Of a stretch of 29,226 nucleotides of DNA, positions 15,684 to 22,778 are shown one piece after another. The notes beneath the pieces are model-generated. The model did not search any database. It saw only the letters and a program-made list of their open reading frames with translations, and was not told the origin of the DNA. The first letter of the stretch is position 1. Every line of letters begins with the position of its first letter. A program made the position numbers and the translations under genes. This stretch comes from CAYRMN01 sp964425575 (GTDB lineage: Bacteria > Patescibacteriota > Patescibacteriia > 2-12-FULL-60-25), in contig CAYRMN010000016.1 of NCBI GenBank assembly GCA_964425575.1, positions 1 through 29,226 of the forward strand, written 5' to 3'.

Positions 15684-17009
15684 ATGTCTGCCTCAACCAC
15701 ATCTCTTTGGAAAGATGCACTGCGTCATCTGCCTCATAATGCGAGCATATCGCGTATCTTGTTGGTTGGTGTTGGCCCAGATATCCACCGAGTCCTACAG
15801 CGCTCTTTTTCGAACTGCCGCATTACTGAACTCCACACCCCTTCTGAACTTGAACAAATTGGAAGCATGGACCTTGTCCTCTTTGATGCGTCTTCTCCGT
15901 TCGCCAAAATGGAGACTCTCGCTGAAATAGACTTCTTTCACATACTTCAGAGCCATATTCCGCGCGATGGGTTTCTTATCATCAATACAGGGCTTCATCG
16001 TCCGCGGGTTTCGCGTATAAAGCGACTGGCGGATGCTGCACTTTTTTTCGTGCGTCCTATTCAACTCGATCCTCCCAAGCCAAAATTTCTTCAAGATGTA
16101 GAACGATCTTTTCTGCGTTCTTCATGGTGGCAATCTGATACGGCGTTGTTCATGTGTTTCCAGCCGTTTGGAGCAGGCGTGATGGGCGATCCGCTCCGAG
16201 AGGGATACCGACCATTTCGCGGTTCCATTGATTATTTGCGTCGAGAGGTTACGATTCATCCTTCACTGGATCTTGTTGGCGATACAACCTGTGCCGGACT
16301 CCGGCGTCGTTTTGGACCGATTGCTGTAGAGAAATTTTTTGGCGATATTGAACCGACGCTCGCACCCGCAGGCTTTCCTCGACTGGTCATTTGGCAACCA
16401 TTACGCCGCTTAGATGTCCCAAAAGACTGGAGTCGCTCTCCGTTCCAAATGAATGCCTATATCACCGGATTTGTGGATTTGCAGACTGTTGCAGACCCTA
16501 TCACGCGCTGGTCTTCACATGCACGACGTCATTTGAAACATTGGTTTGCTGAGCGTGATCAGTGGATTGAAGAAGAGGTCACATTTGAACAGTTCATGCG
16601 TGCCTACATGCAAACAAGTATGCGCAAATCCGTAAAAAGTTTGAATCGTCATTTCTTTCGCGCGAAGGAAAAAGCACAAGGTTCGCTGCTTCGTTTTACT
16701 GGACTGTATCGAAAAGGCGCGAAACGGTTTGAAGCTGGCTTTGTCACGCTTGATGTTCCTGAAATATCGCAATCAATCCACATCGGTTCATTCATCATGG
16801 ATGAGGTAAAAGATACTGCTGTTGGTACCGGCATGGTCTATAACTGGTTTGAATACGCCAAACAAAAAAACATTCGCTTTCTCGATTTTGATCTCTTCCG
16901 CGGTGCAAGCGATCCCAAGGCCTGGGAAGGCTTTTCCCGTTTTAAATCCCAATTCGGAACCTATTTTATTCGCTATCCAAATCCACTCGTAAGATGGGTG
17001 AAGGGGTGA
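15684..17009 (+). CDS. Fusion of a SAM-binding-like domain and a FemAB/GNAT-like acyltransferase
   Basis: 441 residues. Residues about 20-115 resemble the spermidine-synthase/methyltransferase Rossmann fold: ISRILLVGVGPDIHRVL, then MDLVLFDASSPF and FFHILQSHIPRDGFLIINTG. Residues about 200-441 resemble the FemAB/BioF2-like acyltransferases: a helical FEQFMRAYMQTSMRK stretch and the closing DFDLFRGASDPKAWEGF followed by SRFKSQFG, which is typical of that superfamily. FemAB-like enzymes transfer amino acids or acyl groups, often onto peptides or peptidoglycan precursors. The SAM domain lacks an obvious acidic residue after the second strand, so it may be structural. It lies 57 bases after the AstE/AspA-like gene and is probably cotranscribed. 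The function is inferred only at fold level. Confidence 0.7.
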   Translation: MSASTTSLWKDALRHLPHNASISRILLVGVGPDIHRVLQRSFSNCRITELHTPSELEQIGSMDLVLFDASSPFAKMETLAEIDFFHILQSHIPRDGFLIINTGLHRPRVSRIKRLADAALFFVRPIQLDPPKPKFLQDVERSFLRSSWWQSDTALFMCFQPFGAGVMGDPLREGYRPFRGSIDYLRREVTIHPSLDLVGDTTCAGLRRRFGPIAVEKFFGDIEPTLAPAGFPRLVIWQPLRRLDVPKDWSRSPFQMNAYITGFVDLQTVADPITRWSSHARRHLKHWFAERDQWIEEEVTFEQFMRAYMQTSMRKSVKSLNRHFFRAKEKAQGSLLRFTGLYRKGAKRFEAGFVTLDVPEISQSIHIGSFIMDEVKDTAVGTGMVYNWFEYAKQKNIRFLDFDLFRGASDPKAWEGFSRFKSQFGTYFIRYPNPLVRWVKG

Positions 17010-17019
17010 AAATTTCTTT

Positions 17020-17153
17020 GTAGGACTTACGCATTTGGATGCAGACCGCGAAAGAATCGAGGCTTGTTGCGACCGGTAGCAGCGCTACCGCGAGCGACAA
17101 ACGTAGATTCTGACAAAGGTATGCGCCAAACGCGTATGTCCTACTTCGTTTCT
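17020..17153. repeat. Nested palindromic repeat, family E, copy 1
   Basis: About 134 bases. Outer arms GTAGGACTTACGCATTTGG and CCAAACGCGTATGTCCTAC pair at 17 of 19 positions. Inside, TTGTTGC pairs with GCGACAA and GGTAGC-AGC-GCTACC forms the tip. The first part (GGATGCAGACCGCGAA and following) recurs at 29168-29226. Confidence 0.8.
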
Positions 17154-17190
17154 CATTCCCCATCCTGGTTTGATGGGAAATAGGAGACGA

Positions 17191-17277
17191 GGACGACCGC
17201 GAGGAAAAGCGTGGGTCGTCCGTCAAGTCTGACGTCCTGCCGAGGATGGCAGGGCTTGCCCTTAAGGTTGAACGTCA
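17191..17277. other. Structured intergenic segment
   Basis: Non-coding stretch 17010-17326. After the family E repeat it contains three inverted repeats: GGACGACC (17191-17198) with GGTCGTCC (17214-17221), TGACGT (17230-17235) with ACGTCA (17272-17277), and CCTGCC (17236-17241) with GGCAGG (17248-17253). No T-run follows, so a terminator is not proven. It lies beyond the 3' end of the minus-strand gene. Confidence 0.45.
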
Positions 17278-17326
17278 GGGCCGTTGGGAATGGGATGCGC
17301 AATACATCTAATGTAAAACGAGCGAC

Positions 17327-18292
17327 TCAATACTCGTCCGGGTACCAGCCTTCTCCCGGACCCCGAGGCTCGATCTCGTCATCGCCATCCGCCGAATCGA
17401 AGCCTTTGTCCTCCGCGGCATTGGGCACCGGAATGGGAAGATTCTGATCGTGGAAGACCGCGATCTTGTCCCGTGGCGGGACAAAGCGCCCCTGCCGCCG
17501 GCCGCCGCGCGGATCGTCGCGCTTGAGCGAGAGCGAGAACGGCCCCACGGAAGCCACGACGTTGTCGTCGGGATGCCGGACCATGGAGTGCGTGTATGGG
17601 ACGTGCAGATGAAGATCGGTCGTCACATCCCGGTCGCCATAGATGACGAGTTGCTCGCCATCGAGAGGCGCGATGCGGTAGACCGGATAGTGATCGAAGG
17701 AGCTGCTCACGCGGGTAACGCGTGCACCGAGCTTCTCCTTGCTGCCATGGGTAAAGACCGAGTCGTCTCTGCCCGCCCCTTGGATGTAGAGAACGTCTTC
17801 CCACTTGGAGACGTAAGCTAGGAAACCCTGGTGAACGCTCCGTATATCGCGGAAGGCATCATAGACCATACTGCCGAGCTTCGGATCATCGAAGTACAGG
17901 GTCAGGTCCATCCCGAGCTCGGATCGGCGCAAGTCTTTTGATCGCGTCGCCGTAACCTTCACCCCCGGCGCGATGACGAATGTCCAGGCGCCTTCGTTCT
18001 GGGCGATCTGCCAGAGCTGACCTCCTTCCAGGATGAAACGCCGCAGCGACCCCTCGCGCCATGTAGCGGAGTGTTTCACTTCCCTCTGCCGGTTCCATGT
18101 GATGTCTTCCGTCATGTGCTGGAGGAGATCACGGAAATCGGGCCACGGGTTGATGTCGAAGTGCCGCGTGAGGAACTGCTGGAGCTGGGTGATCGCCCAA
18201 CAGTTCCGCATCTCCTCCGTCGCGAACACAATGACGGTGAAGGTGAGACCGACAACATCACGCCGTGCTTTGAGAGTCGATTCCTGGCTCAT
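17327..18292 (-). CDS. Unknown protein of a GC-rich divergent pair
   Basis: 321 residues, not recognised. No signal peptide or membrane segment is clear. The N-terminal third is mixed helical with several Trp (NCWAITQLQQFL, NPWPDFRDLL); the middle has strand-rich text (TFVIAPGVKVTATRS, MDLTLYFDD); the end is acidic and Pro/Gly-rich (ADGDDEIEPRGPGEGWYPDEY). Start MSQESTLKAR with a GGGAG Shine-Dalgarno upstream on the minus strand. The gene is transcribed from a promoter about 270 bases away and is divergent from another GC-rich unknown gene. Composition differs from neighbours such as dinB, suggesting transfer as a unit. Confidence 0.75.
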   Translation of the reverse strand: MSQESTLKARRDVVGLTFTVIVFATEEMRNCWAITQLQQFLTRHFDINPWPDFRDLLQHMTEDITWNRQREVKHSATWREGSLRRFILEGGQLWQIAQNEGAWTFVIAPGVKVTATRSKDLRRSELGMDLTLYFDDPKLGSMVYDAFRDIRSVHQGFLAYVSKWEDVLYIQGAGRDDSVFTHGSKEKLGARVTRVSSSFDHYPVYRIAPLDGEQLVIYGDRDVTTDLHLHVPYTHSMVRHPDDNVVASVGPFSLSLKRDDPRGGRRQGRFVPPRDKIAVFHDQNLPIPVPNAAEDKGFDSADGDDEIEPRGPGEGWYPDEY

Positions 18293-18499
18293 GTTTTTCT
18301 CCCGGGCTTTGGTCCTCGAATATCAGAGTGATCGCATGATCTTCATCTCCATACCAACAAGACAAGGAGACTATCTGAAATGACGGACAACATTCTGAGA
18401 AAAAACCGAAATTTTACCCCCAGAACGTTGTCAGCCATTCAGATAATAGACTTTGAATACCAATCGGAATTTCATTCCTCCTTTTTCGAAGAGCGATTC

Positions 18500-18516
18500 G
18501 CGACTCAAGGAGTCGC
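18500..18516. other. Hairpin in the long 5' leader of the minus-strand gene
   Basis: GCGACTC-AAG-GAGTCGC, a 7-base stem. The leader between the minus-strand promoter and the start at 18292 is about 260 bases and holds no other convincing gene, so the hairpin may be regulatory. Confidence 0.45.
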
Positions 18517-18560
18517 TACAGTTATCCATCTGCAAACTGCCAAAATCAGAATAACGAAGT

Positions 18561-18589
18561 AATATAGCAAAAAATAGCGATTTTGTCAA
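18561..18589 (-). promoter_or_regulatory. Promoter, leftward, of the divergent pair
   Basis: Minus strand TTGACA (18589-18584), 17-base spacer, TATATT (18566-18561). Faces the rightward promoter; the two -35 boxes are 21 bases apart. Confidence 0.7.
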
Positions 18590-18610
18590 GTATGCTTTGA
18601 ACAACTTTGC

Positions 18611-18639
18611 TTGACATTTTTATAAAAATATGGCAGGAT
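18611..18639 (+). promoter_or_regulatory. Promoter, rightward, of the divergent pair
   Basis: TTGACA (18611-18616) with a weak -10 candidate CAGGAT at 17 bases (18634-18639). The AT-rich spacer TTTTATAAAAATATGG may contribute. It starts a roughly 140-base structured leader before the gene at 18782. Confidence 0.5.
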
Positions 18640-18654
18640 CACGCTAGCCCTTTG

Positions 18655-18676
18655 AAAGGAGGCTGGCATGTTATAG
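18655..18676 (+). promoter_or_regulatory. Strong Shine-Dalgarno with a two-codon leader ORF
   Basis: AAAGGAGG (18655-18662), five bases, then ATG TTA TAG (18668-18676). The ribosome site is the best in this leader but serves only Met-Leu-stop. It may be a translated minimal leader or a ribosome-loading site for regulation of the downstream gene. Confidence 0.45.
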
Positions 18677-18699
18677 ATAGCGCCTAAAAATCAAAGAAG

Positions 18700-18755
18700 G
18701 CCGCATCGTGAGAGATGGACAGTGAGCATGGTGCTCACTCCTGAAGGGATGCGGC
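18700..18755 (+). promoter_or_regulatory. Nested hairpin in the 5' leader
   Basis: GCCGCATC (18700-18707) pairs perfectly with GATGCGGC (18748-18755), enclosing a second perfect hairpin GTGAGC-ATGGT-GCTCAC (18722-18738). It ends 13 bases before the AAGGAGAGAG ribosome site of the next gene. Possible cis-regulatory RNA. Confidence 0.5.
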
Positions 18756-18781
18756 ACGACCGCAGACCAAGGAGAGAGACC

Positions 18782-20047
18782 ATGACCACCGACAACCAGA
18801 CCAAGAACCAGACCGAGACCGTGACCGTCGAGATGACGGGCAACATGAACAACGAGGAGACCACGCAGGCCAAAGACGAGGAGATCAAGGCCAGGCTGAA
18901 CGACGCGTGGGACGCTGGCAAGCGCGATTCGGAAGTACTCGAACTCGCGCTCGAGCTGGGAGCTTCGCAGGAGCTGCTCGGCAAGTGCGTGGGCTTCACG
19001 ACCGAAGATCGTGATGGGAGTAAGCTTCCGTGGGTCAGCCAGCTCATCAAGGCCGGCTACCCCACGGACTGGGTACGGGAACTCGTGGTGCACCACTGCT
19101 TCCACGATGAGATGAGCCCGTGCTCGTTCCAGATAGCCTTCCTGCGCGACGAGAGTGCCTGGGAGGCCTTCGACAGCCCGAAGCTGCTCATGGTGTTCTT
19201 CGAAGCGCTGGCGGGAGCTGAACACATGGGTGGAGACGTGCTGCGCCGCCGTGACGCGCTCGCCTACCGAATCGGACGCATGAGGCGTCCGGATCTCCAG
19301 CCCAGGCCATGCCTCGGACTGTACCCCACGGAGTGGGATCGGAAGCAGGAAGCGGCACGGGAAGAGGAGATCATGGCCGTGGGTCTCGAAGATGCCAACT
19401 TCGTGGCCCGGAAGGCGGTGAGGCAGCTCGGTCATCCGGGCGATCTCGCAACGGTCAAGGTGATCGAGTCGCTGCCGAAATCCAGTCGGATCGAGGCAGC
19501 GGGGAAGATCATCCTGAACGGCCTCGGCCTGCCCTTCATCGGGCGCGTGCTCGGGTACGACTGCCCCTCCTCCCGCAAGGAGGTCGACTGGGTGGTGGCG
19601 CGGCTCGTGCGGGAAATCGACAAGCGGCCGGACAAGGCCCCTCTGATCTACCGCTTCCTCCTCAAGGGAGGCGCGGATCAGGCGGGCGGGCCCAACCGCT
19701 TCAAGATGTCCGAGCACGACGAGATGATTCGGCACTGCCTCCACAGCGCAGGCTGGGAGTTCTGTCGTCTCGAAGAGCACGAAGACTCGCGCTCAGGTCG
19801 CACCAGCCTGCAAGCGGTGGTGCCGAACGTGCGACCGCGTCTCATCTGGTCGCACGACTCGCGCGGACAGCGCCACGAAGTCCTGCGGGTGGGCGATGAG
19901 GTCATCGTGCCTCGCAAGCCCATCAACGGGGTTCACGCCGTGGTCAACCTGCCGCACATGCAAGTCTACCGCGTCGAGATCCACGCTGCCGCGCCGCCGA
20001 CTTCTGAGATGGAGAAGACGGCCGGACAGGACTTCCTCGTTCGCTGA
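18782..20047 (+). CDS. Unknown GC-rich helical protein
   Basis: 421 residues from MTTDNQTKNQ, fixed by a good AAGGAGAGAG ribosome site. It has a Thr/Asn/Gln-rich acidic head (1-40), then a mainly helical body with repeated short helices (ELALELGASQELLGKC, SPKLLMVFFEALAGAEHMGG, AAGKIILNGLGLPFIGRVLG), possibly a HEAT-like or armadillo-like arrangement, and a strand-rich end (PRLIWSHDSRGQRHEVLRVG, then EVIVPRKPING). No signal peptide or membrane segment. A 60-base sample (19381-19440) has 40 G/C, against 20 in a sample of dinB (20881-20940). It has its own promoter, leader and terminator, and lies divergent to another unknown GC-rich gene. No family recognised. Confidence 0.8.
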   Translation: MTTDNQTKNQTETVTVEMTGNMNNEETTQAKDEEIKARLNDAWDAGKRDSEVLELALELGASQELLGKCVGFTTEDRDGSKLPWVSQLIKAGYPTDWVRELVVHHCFHDEMSPCSFQIAFLRDESAWEAFDSPKLLMVFFEALAGAEHMGGDVLRRRDALAYRIGRMRRPDLQPRPCLGLYPTEWDRKQEAAREEEIMAVGLEDANFVARKAVRQLGHPGDLATVKVIESLPKSSRIEAAGKIILNGLGLPFIGRVLGYDCPSSRKEVDWVVARLVREIDKRPDKAPLIYRFLLKGGADQAGGPNRFKMSEHDEMIRHCLHSAGWEFCRLEEHEDSRSGRTSLQAVVPNVRPRLIWSHDSRGQRHEVLRVGDEVIVPRKPINGVHAVVNLPHMQVYRVEIHAAAPPTSEMEKTAGQDFLVR

Positions 20048-20054
20048 CACGCGC

Positions 20055-20102
20055 GCTCCGCATCGGAATCCCCTGGCAAGGGACCCGGTGCGGAGCTCTT
20101 TT
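20055..20102 (+). terminator. Strong intrinsic terminator
   Basis: GCTCCGCATCGG (20055-20066) pairs with CCGGTGCGGAGC (20085-20096), one G-T wobble, with an inner CCC/GGG extension, then TCTTTT. It closes the GC-rich gene 8 bases after its stop. Confidence 0.9.
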
Positions 20103-20111
20103 AAATATCCA

Positions 20112-20135
20112 AGGGCGTGATGAATCACGCCCCTA
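20112..20135. repeat. REP-like hairpin overlapping the dinB stop codon
   Basis: GGGCGTGAT-GA-ATCACGCCC followed by CCTAC; read on the minus strand it has the GTAG foot. The TAG of that foot is the stop codon of the polymerase gene. Confidence 0.8.
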
Positions 20136-21413
20136 CCCATCCACTTTCCGAAACCCGATCCGATCTGGGGCTTCATTTCCGAGCTTCATCATCGAGGCAA
20201 ACATAATGGATTCATCACCATAGCGATCACGAACAAGATCAATCGCAGAACTCAAGCGATGGTGACGTGTGTCTTTTGACATGGATACAAACACCCCCTG
20301 GGGCACAGGCTGAGTAAGATCGGATAATGTCACCGCCATAAAATCGACGTCTTGGCCGTGCCACATCTCTTCCATTAAGCGGCACGCAGATCTGACAAGG
20401 GCGAACGAATCACTCGCAGGCTCAGACAGGTTGGTATAATTTGCGGAGCCTCCACTCTGCTGAACGAATGGATTCCAAAATAATCCCTTTGGACCCTTCC
20501 AGTCGGGTGCACGAAATCCAAGAACAACGGAAACCTTTCCCGCAAAAAGTCCATGGCGTCGTAAACGTCTGCCGGCACGCTCTGTCAGCCGAACTAAAAC
20601 CGCTATTACATTCCCTTCCTGGTTTACGCGCCGTGGCACGCAATAGGAATGACCAATGGATTTTGGCGGACTTGCCTCTAATGTATGAACTGCTTCATAT
20701 TCAAGTCCGTGCAGACGGCACCATAAAAAGAACCCTTGCTTACCAAGCGCCTGCATCAGCCGTTCAATCGGAGCGCGCTTCACATCCATCAATGTAAAGA
20801 GTCCCAAACGCTCCAAATGTCGACGCGTTCGTCGACCAATCCCGCACACACTCTCGAGCTGAAGTTTAGATAACGTATCATCAAGATTTTCTAATGTGAT
20901 AATCGTTAACCCATTCGGTTTTTTGATATCTGAGGCTGTTTTTGCCAAAAACCGTGTTGGTGCAATTCCAATAGAACAACGCAGCCAGTCCCCGATTTCA
21001 TCCCGCATCCGTCTCCGTAGTTTCGTCAGTGCCCAAGATGCTTCGGCTGCATCCCGATACCATCCCGTCAGATCCAAAAACGCTTCGTCGATGGAATAGG
21101 GTTCAACACGGTCCGTCAGCTCACGACACAATGAAAAAACGGCCGAAGACACGGCGCGATATTTTGGGGGATCATTTTCAACAAACACCGCCTCTGGACA
21201 GACGCGCTTGGCCTCATCAACCGTCATTCTCACCTTCATCCCCAAACGTTTCGCCTCCACTGAGGCCGCAATCACACACCCAAATCGATGTAAGTACGCA
21301 CACACTCCGAGCGGCCTCCCACGCCAATGCACATTCGCCTGTTGCTCCACAGACGCAAAAAACGAATTCATGTCGAGATGAACAATGAGCTTATGCGAAA
21401 GAGGAGGGAGCAT
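20133..21413 (-). CDS. dinB: Y-family DNA polymerase (Pol IV-like)
   Basis: 426 residues. Translesion polymerase with the metal-binding VHLDMNSFFASVEQ start (D14) and the catalytic YSIDEAFLDLTG (D109, E110). Thumb-type helix-hairpin segments are visible (LQLESVCGIGRRTRRHLERLG), and a little-finger domain follows. No beta-clamp motif is obvious at the C-terminus, where a repeat supplies the stop codon. Inside an SOS-like group: a small DUF6504-like gene and lexA lie upstream on the same strand. No ribosome site; a family D repeat lies 34 bases upstream of the start. DinB versus UmuC assignment is by length and overall form. Confidence 0.92.
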   Translation of the reverse strand: MLPPLSHKLIVHLDMNSFFASVEQQANVHWRGRPLGVCAYLHRFGCVIAASVEAKRLGMKVRMTVDEAKRVCPEAVFVENDPPKYRAVSSAVFSLCRELTDRVEPYSIDEAFLDLTGWYRDAAEASWALTKLRRRMRDEIGDWLRCSIGIAPTRFLAKTASDIKKPNGLTIITLENLDDTLSKLQLESVCGIGRRTRRHLERLGLFTLMDVKRAPIERLMQALGKQGFFLWCRLHGLEYEAVHTLEASPPKSIGHSYCVPRRVNQEGNVIAVLVRLTERAGRRLRRHGLFAGKVSVVLGFRAPDWKGPKGLFWNPFVQQSGGSANYTNLSEPASDSFALVRSACRLMEEMWHGQDVDFMAVTLSDLTQPVPQGVFVSMSKDTRHHRLSSAIDLVRDRYGDESIMFASMMKLGNEAPDRIGFRKVDG

Positions 21414-21446
21414 ATGATATCTCGATAAACGCCGAGCCTCTCTTTT

Positions 21447-21541
21447 GTCGTCCCGAGCAAAACGGAGTGACGTCGAGGGATCTCTAAAGAAAATTTTCCT
21501 TACAGATCCTTCAGCTTCGCGTACGCTTCGTTCAGGACGAC
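21447..21541. repeat. Dispersed palindromic repeat, family D, copy 2
   Basis: 95 bases bounded by GTCGTCCCGAGC and GTTCAGGACGAC. It matches the reverse complement of 7509-7603 along its whole length. It lies between the DUF6504-like gene and the polymerase gene. Confidence 0.8.
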
Positions 21542-21569
21542 AAACTCAACCCAGCGCTCCGCTCTCCCT

Positions 21570-21827
21570 TTACAACGTCGCCATTTCTTCAAGCCTCCAC
21601 TGCAACGATTCTGATGAAAACGATAACCGATAGGCGTTCGCCTCGTCAGACACAGAAAAAATATATGTCTTTTCACGTCCCTTTCGTTCCGTGTGAATCA
21701 AATTCACTTTTTTAATTTGGTAATACCGATTCGCCCACTTAAAAACCAGCGGCTCCGCTCGCTCCCTGCGAAACGCCACCATCACCTCAATCGGTTCAGA
21801 CACATGTTCATGCATATAATGTGGCAT
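21570..21827 (-). CDS. Small DUF6504-like protein linked to translesion polymerase
   Basis: 85 residues. The pattern EPLVFKWANRYYQIKKVNLIH, then a strand pair (KTYIFSVS, AYRLSFS) and a final LQWRLEEM resembles the DUF6504-type small beta proteins that accompany Y-family polymerase or imuB-type genes in other bacteria. The role is unknown; accessory to lesion bypass is the usual suggestion from context. It lies between lexA and dinB on the same strand, which supports this assignment. The start MPHYMHEHVSEP has no ribosome site. Family assignment is from memory of the pattern, not a search. Confidence 0.7.
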   Translation of the reverse strand: MPHYMHEHVSEPIEVMVAFRRERAEPLVFKWANRYYQIKKVNLIHTERKGREKTYIFSVSDEANAYRLSFSSESLQWRLEEMATL

Positions 21828-21847
21828 TTAAACTTAATCGAATGGGG

Positions 21848-21932
21848 TTCGGGGTCGCCTGCCTGTTCGAGCGATCTAGCGAAGACAATTTCTGAACAGT
21901 CTTCGCGTTGAGCGAGGCCAACCGACCCCGAA
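21848..21932. repeat. Nested inverted repeat between lexA and the DUF6504-like gene
   Basis: Outer arms TTCGGGGTCG (21848-21857) and CGACCCCGAA (21923-21932); inner hairpin GCGAAGAC (21879-21886) with GTCTTCGC (21899-21906). All arms are perfect. It abuts the family A copy. Confidence 0.75.
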
Positions 21933-21985
21933 ATCTTTTTTGGTTCTTTTGTGATTTGACAAAAAGAACACCCATGAGCGACTAA
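21926..21985. repeat. Dispersed palindromic repeat, family A, copy 2
   Basis: Matches 1-65. Hairpin GTTCTTTTGT (21943-21952), loop GATTTG, ACAAAAAGAAC (21959-21969). Both base changes relative to copy 1 in one arm are matched by changes in the other arm. Confidence 0.8.
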
Positions 21986-21993
21986 GCCGAAGA

Positions 21994-22060
21994 ACCCCTC
22001 TAACTCCCCCGTAAAGGGGCGTGGCCCCACGGGGCTTTACGCTCCTTATTAGGGGAGGAT
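21994..22060. repeat. Family B repeat with a nested 36-base palindromic insertion
   Basis: The flanks CCCCTCTAACTCCCC and TTATTAGGGGAGGAT match the leuS copy. Between them is an insertion containing CGTAAAG (22010-22016) and CTTTACG (22035-22041) around a GTGGCCCCAC core. It lies 5 bases beyond the lexA stop and may also act as a terminator-like structure. Confidence 0.75.
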
Positions 22061-22065
22061 ATGAA

Positions 22066-22680
22066 TCATCGAAAATTACGGATTACTGCTCGCACCACTC
22101 CTTGAATTAATGGATCGTAACAATAGATTGGCTTCATAGCTGAGTTGGCCGGCTGCAACCGAATCCGATCACGTTCGCGATAAAAACGCTTGAGCGTGGC
22201 GTAGGCATTATCCAAGAGTGCCACCACGATATCTCCATTCTTTGGCGATGGATTCCGTTCAACCACGACATAATCTCCATCCAAAATTCCATCATCAATC
22301 ATGGATTCTCCTTTGACGCGCAACACATACGAATTGGCGGAATCTGGCACAAGGTCAACCGGCACAGCGAATGTTTCTCGTTCTTCAACCGCTTCAATTG
22401 GCTGACCAGCAGTAATCAATCCTTTCAATGGAAGCAACACGCTCTTTCCCCATCGCACCGCCTTATCTGTCGGTTCAAGATCGCGCGTGGAGTTTCCGCC
22501 ATTGCCCTTTAAAAATCCTCGCTCGCGTAAGGCGTGAATATGAACATGCACCGTTGAAGGAGAGGCAAGACTGAGACCGGCGGCAATTTCACGAAACGAC
22601 GGCGGGTATCCGTTATCCTGGATGAATAACACGATAAAATCGAGCACTTCTTTTTGTTTTGGTGTGAGTGGAGGAGGCAT
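22066..22680 (-). CDS. lexA: SOS repressor LexA
   Basis: 204 residues. Winged helix-turn-helix domain at 1-65 (LTPKQKEVLDFI, PPSFREIAAGLSLASPSTVH), linker, then an S24-type self-cleavage domain. Cleavage site A91-G92 (ITAGQPIE), catalytic S126 (GESMIDDGI) and K164 (AYATLKRF) are all present, so RecA-stimulated autocleavage should work. A candidate binding site lies in its own promoter (22703-22717), so it is probably autoregulated. Downstream on the same strand are a DUF6504-like gene and dinB, the expected SOS mutagenesis targets. No Shine-Dalgarno site; start MPPPLTPKQKEV is standard. Confidence 0.97.
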   Translation of the reverse strand: MPPPLTPKQKEVLDFIVLFIQDNGYPPSFREIAAGLSLASPSTVHVHIHALRERGFLKGNGGNSTRDLEPTDKAVRWGKSVLLPLKGLITAGQPIEAVEERETFAVPVDLVPDSANSYVLRVKGESMIDDGILDGDYVVVERNPSPKNGDIVVALLDNAYATLKRFYRERDRIRLQPANSAMKPIYCYDPLIQGVVRAVIRNFR

Positions 22681-22702
22681 AAAAAAGGATCAAAGGAATA
22701 TA

Positions 22703-22736
22703 GAACAAAAATAGAACAATATCAAAACGTTGTCAA
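22703..22736 (-). promoter_or_regulatory. lexA promoter with direct-repeat LexA-box candidate
   Basis: Minus strand TTGACA (22736-22731), 17-base spacer, TATTTT (22713-22708). Overlapping the -10 is GTTC-TATTTTT-GTTC (22717-22703), a GTTC-N7-GTTC direct repeat. This spacing is the form known for alphaproteobacterial LexA boxes, not the Escherichia coli or Bacillus palindromes. Confidence 0.65.
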
Positions 22737-22778
22737 ATGATGGAAATACCAAAGAGCATAAGTCTATAAAGATTTTGT

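Noticed and set aside
18380..18562. 60-residue plus-strand frame with an upstream AAGGAG
   Set aside because: Spacing to the start is long, it runs antisense through the leader of the divergent gene and ends in its promoter; not convincing.
19309..19899. 196-residue frame on the plus strand
   Set aside because: Arg/Gly-rich shadow of the GC-rich gene 18782-20047 in another frame.
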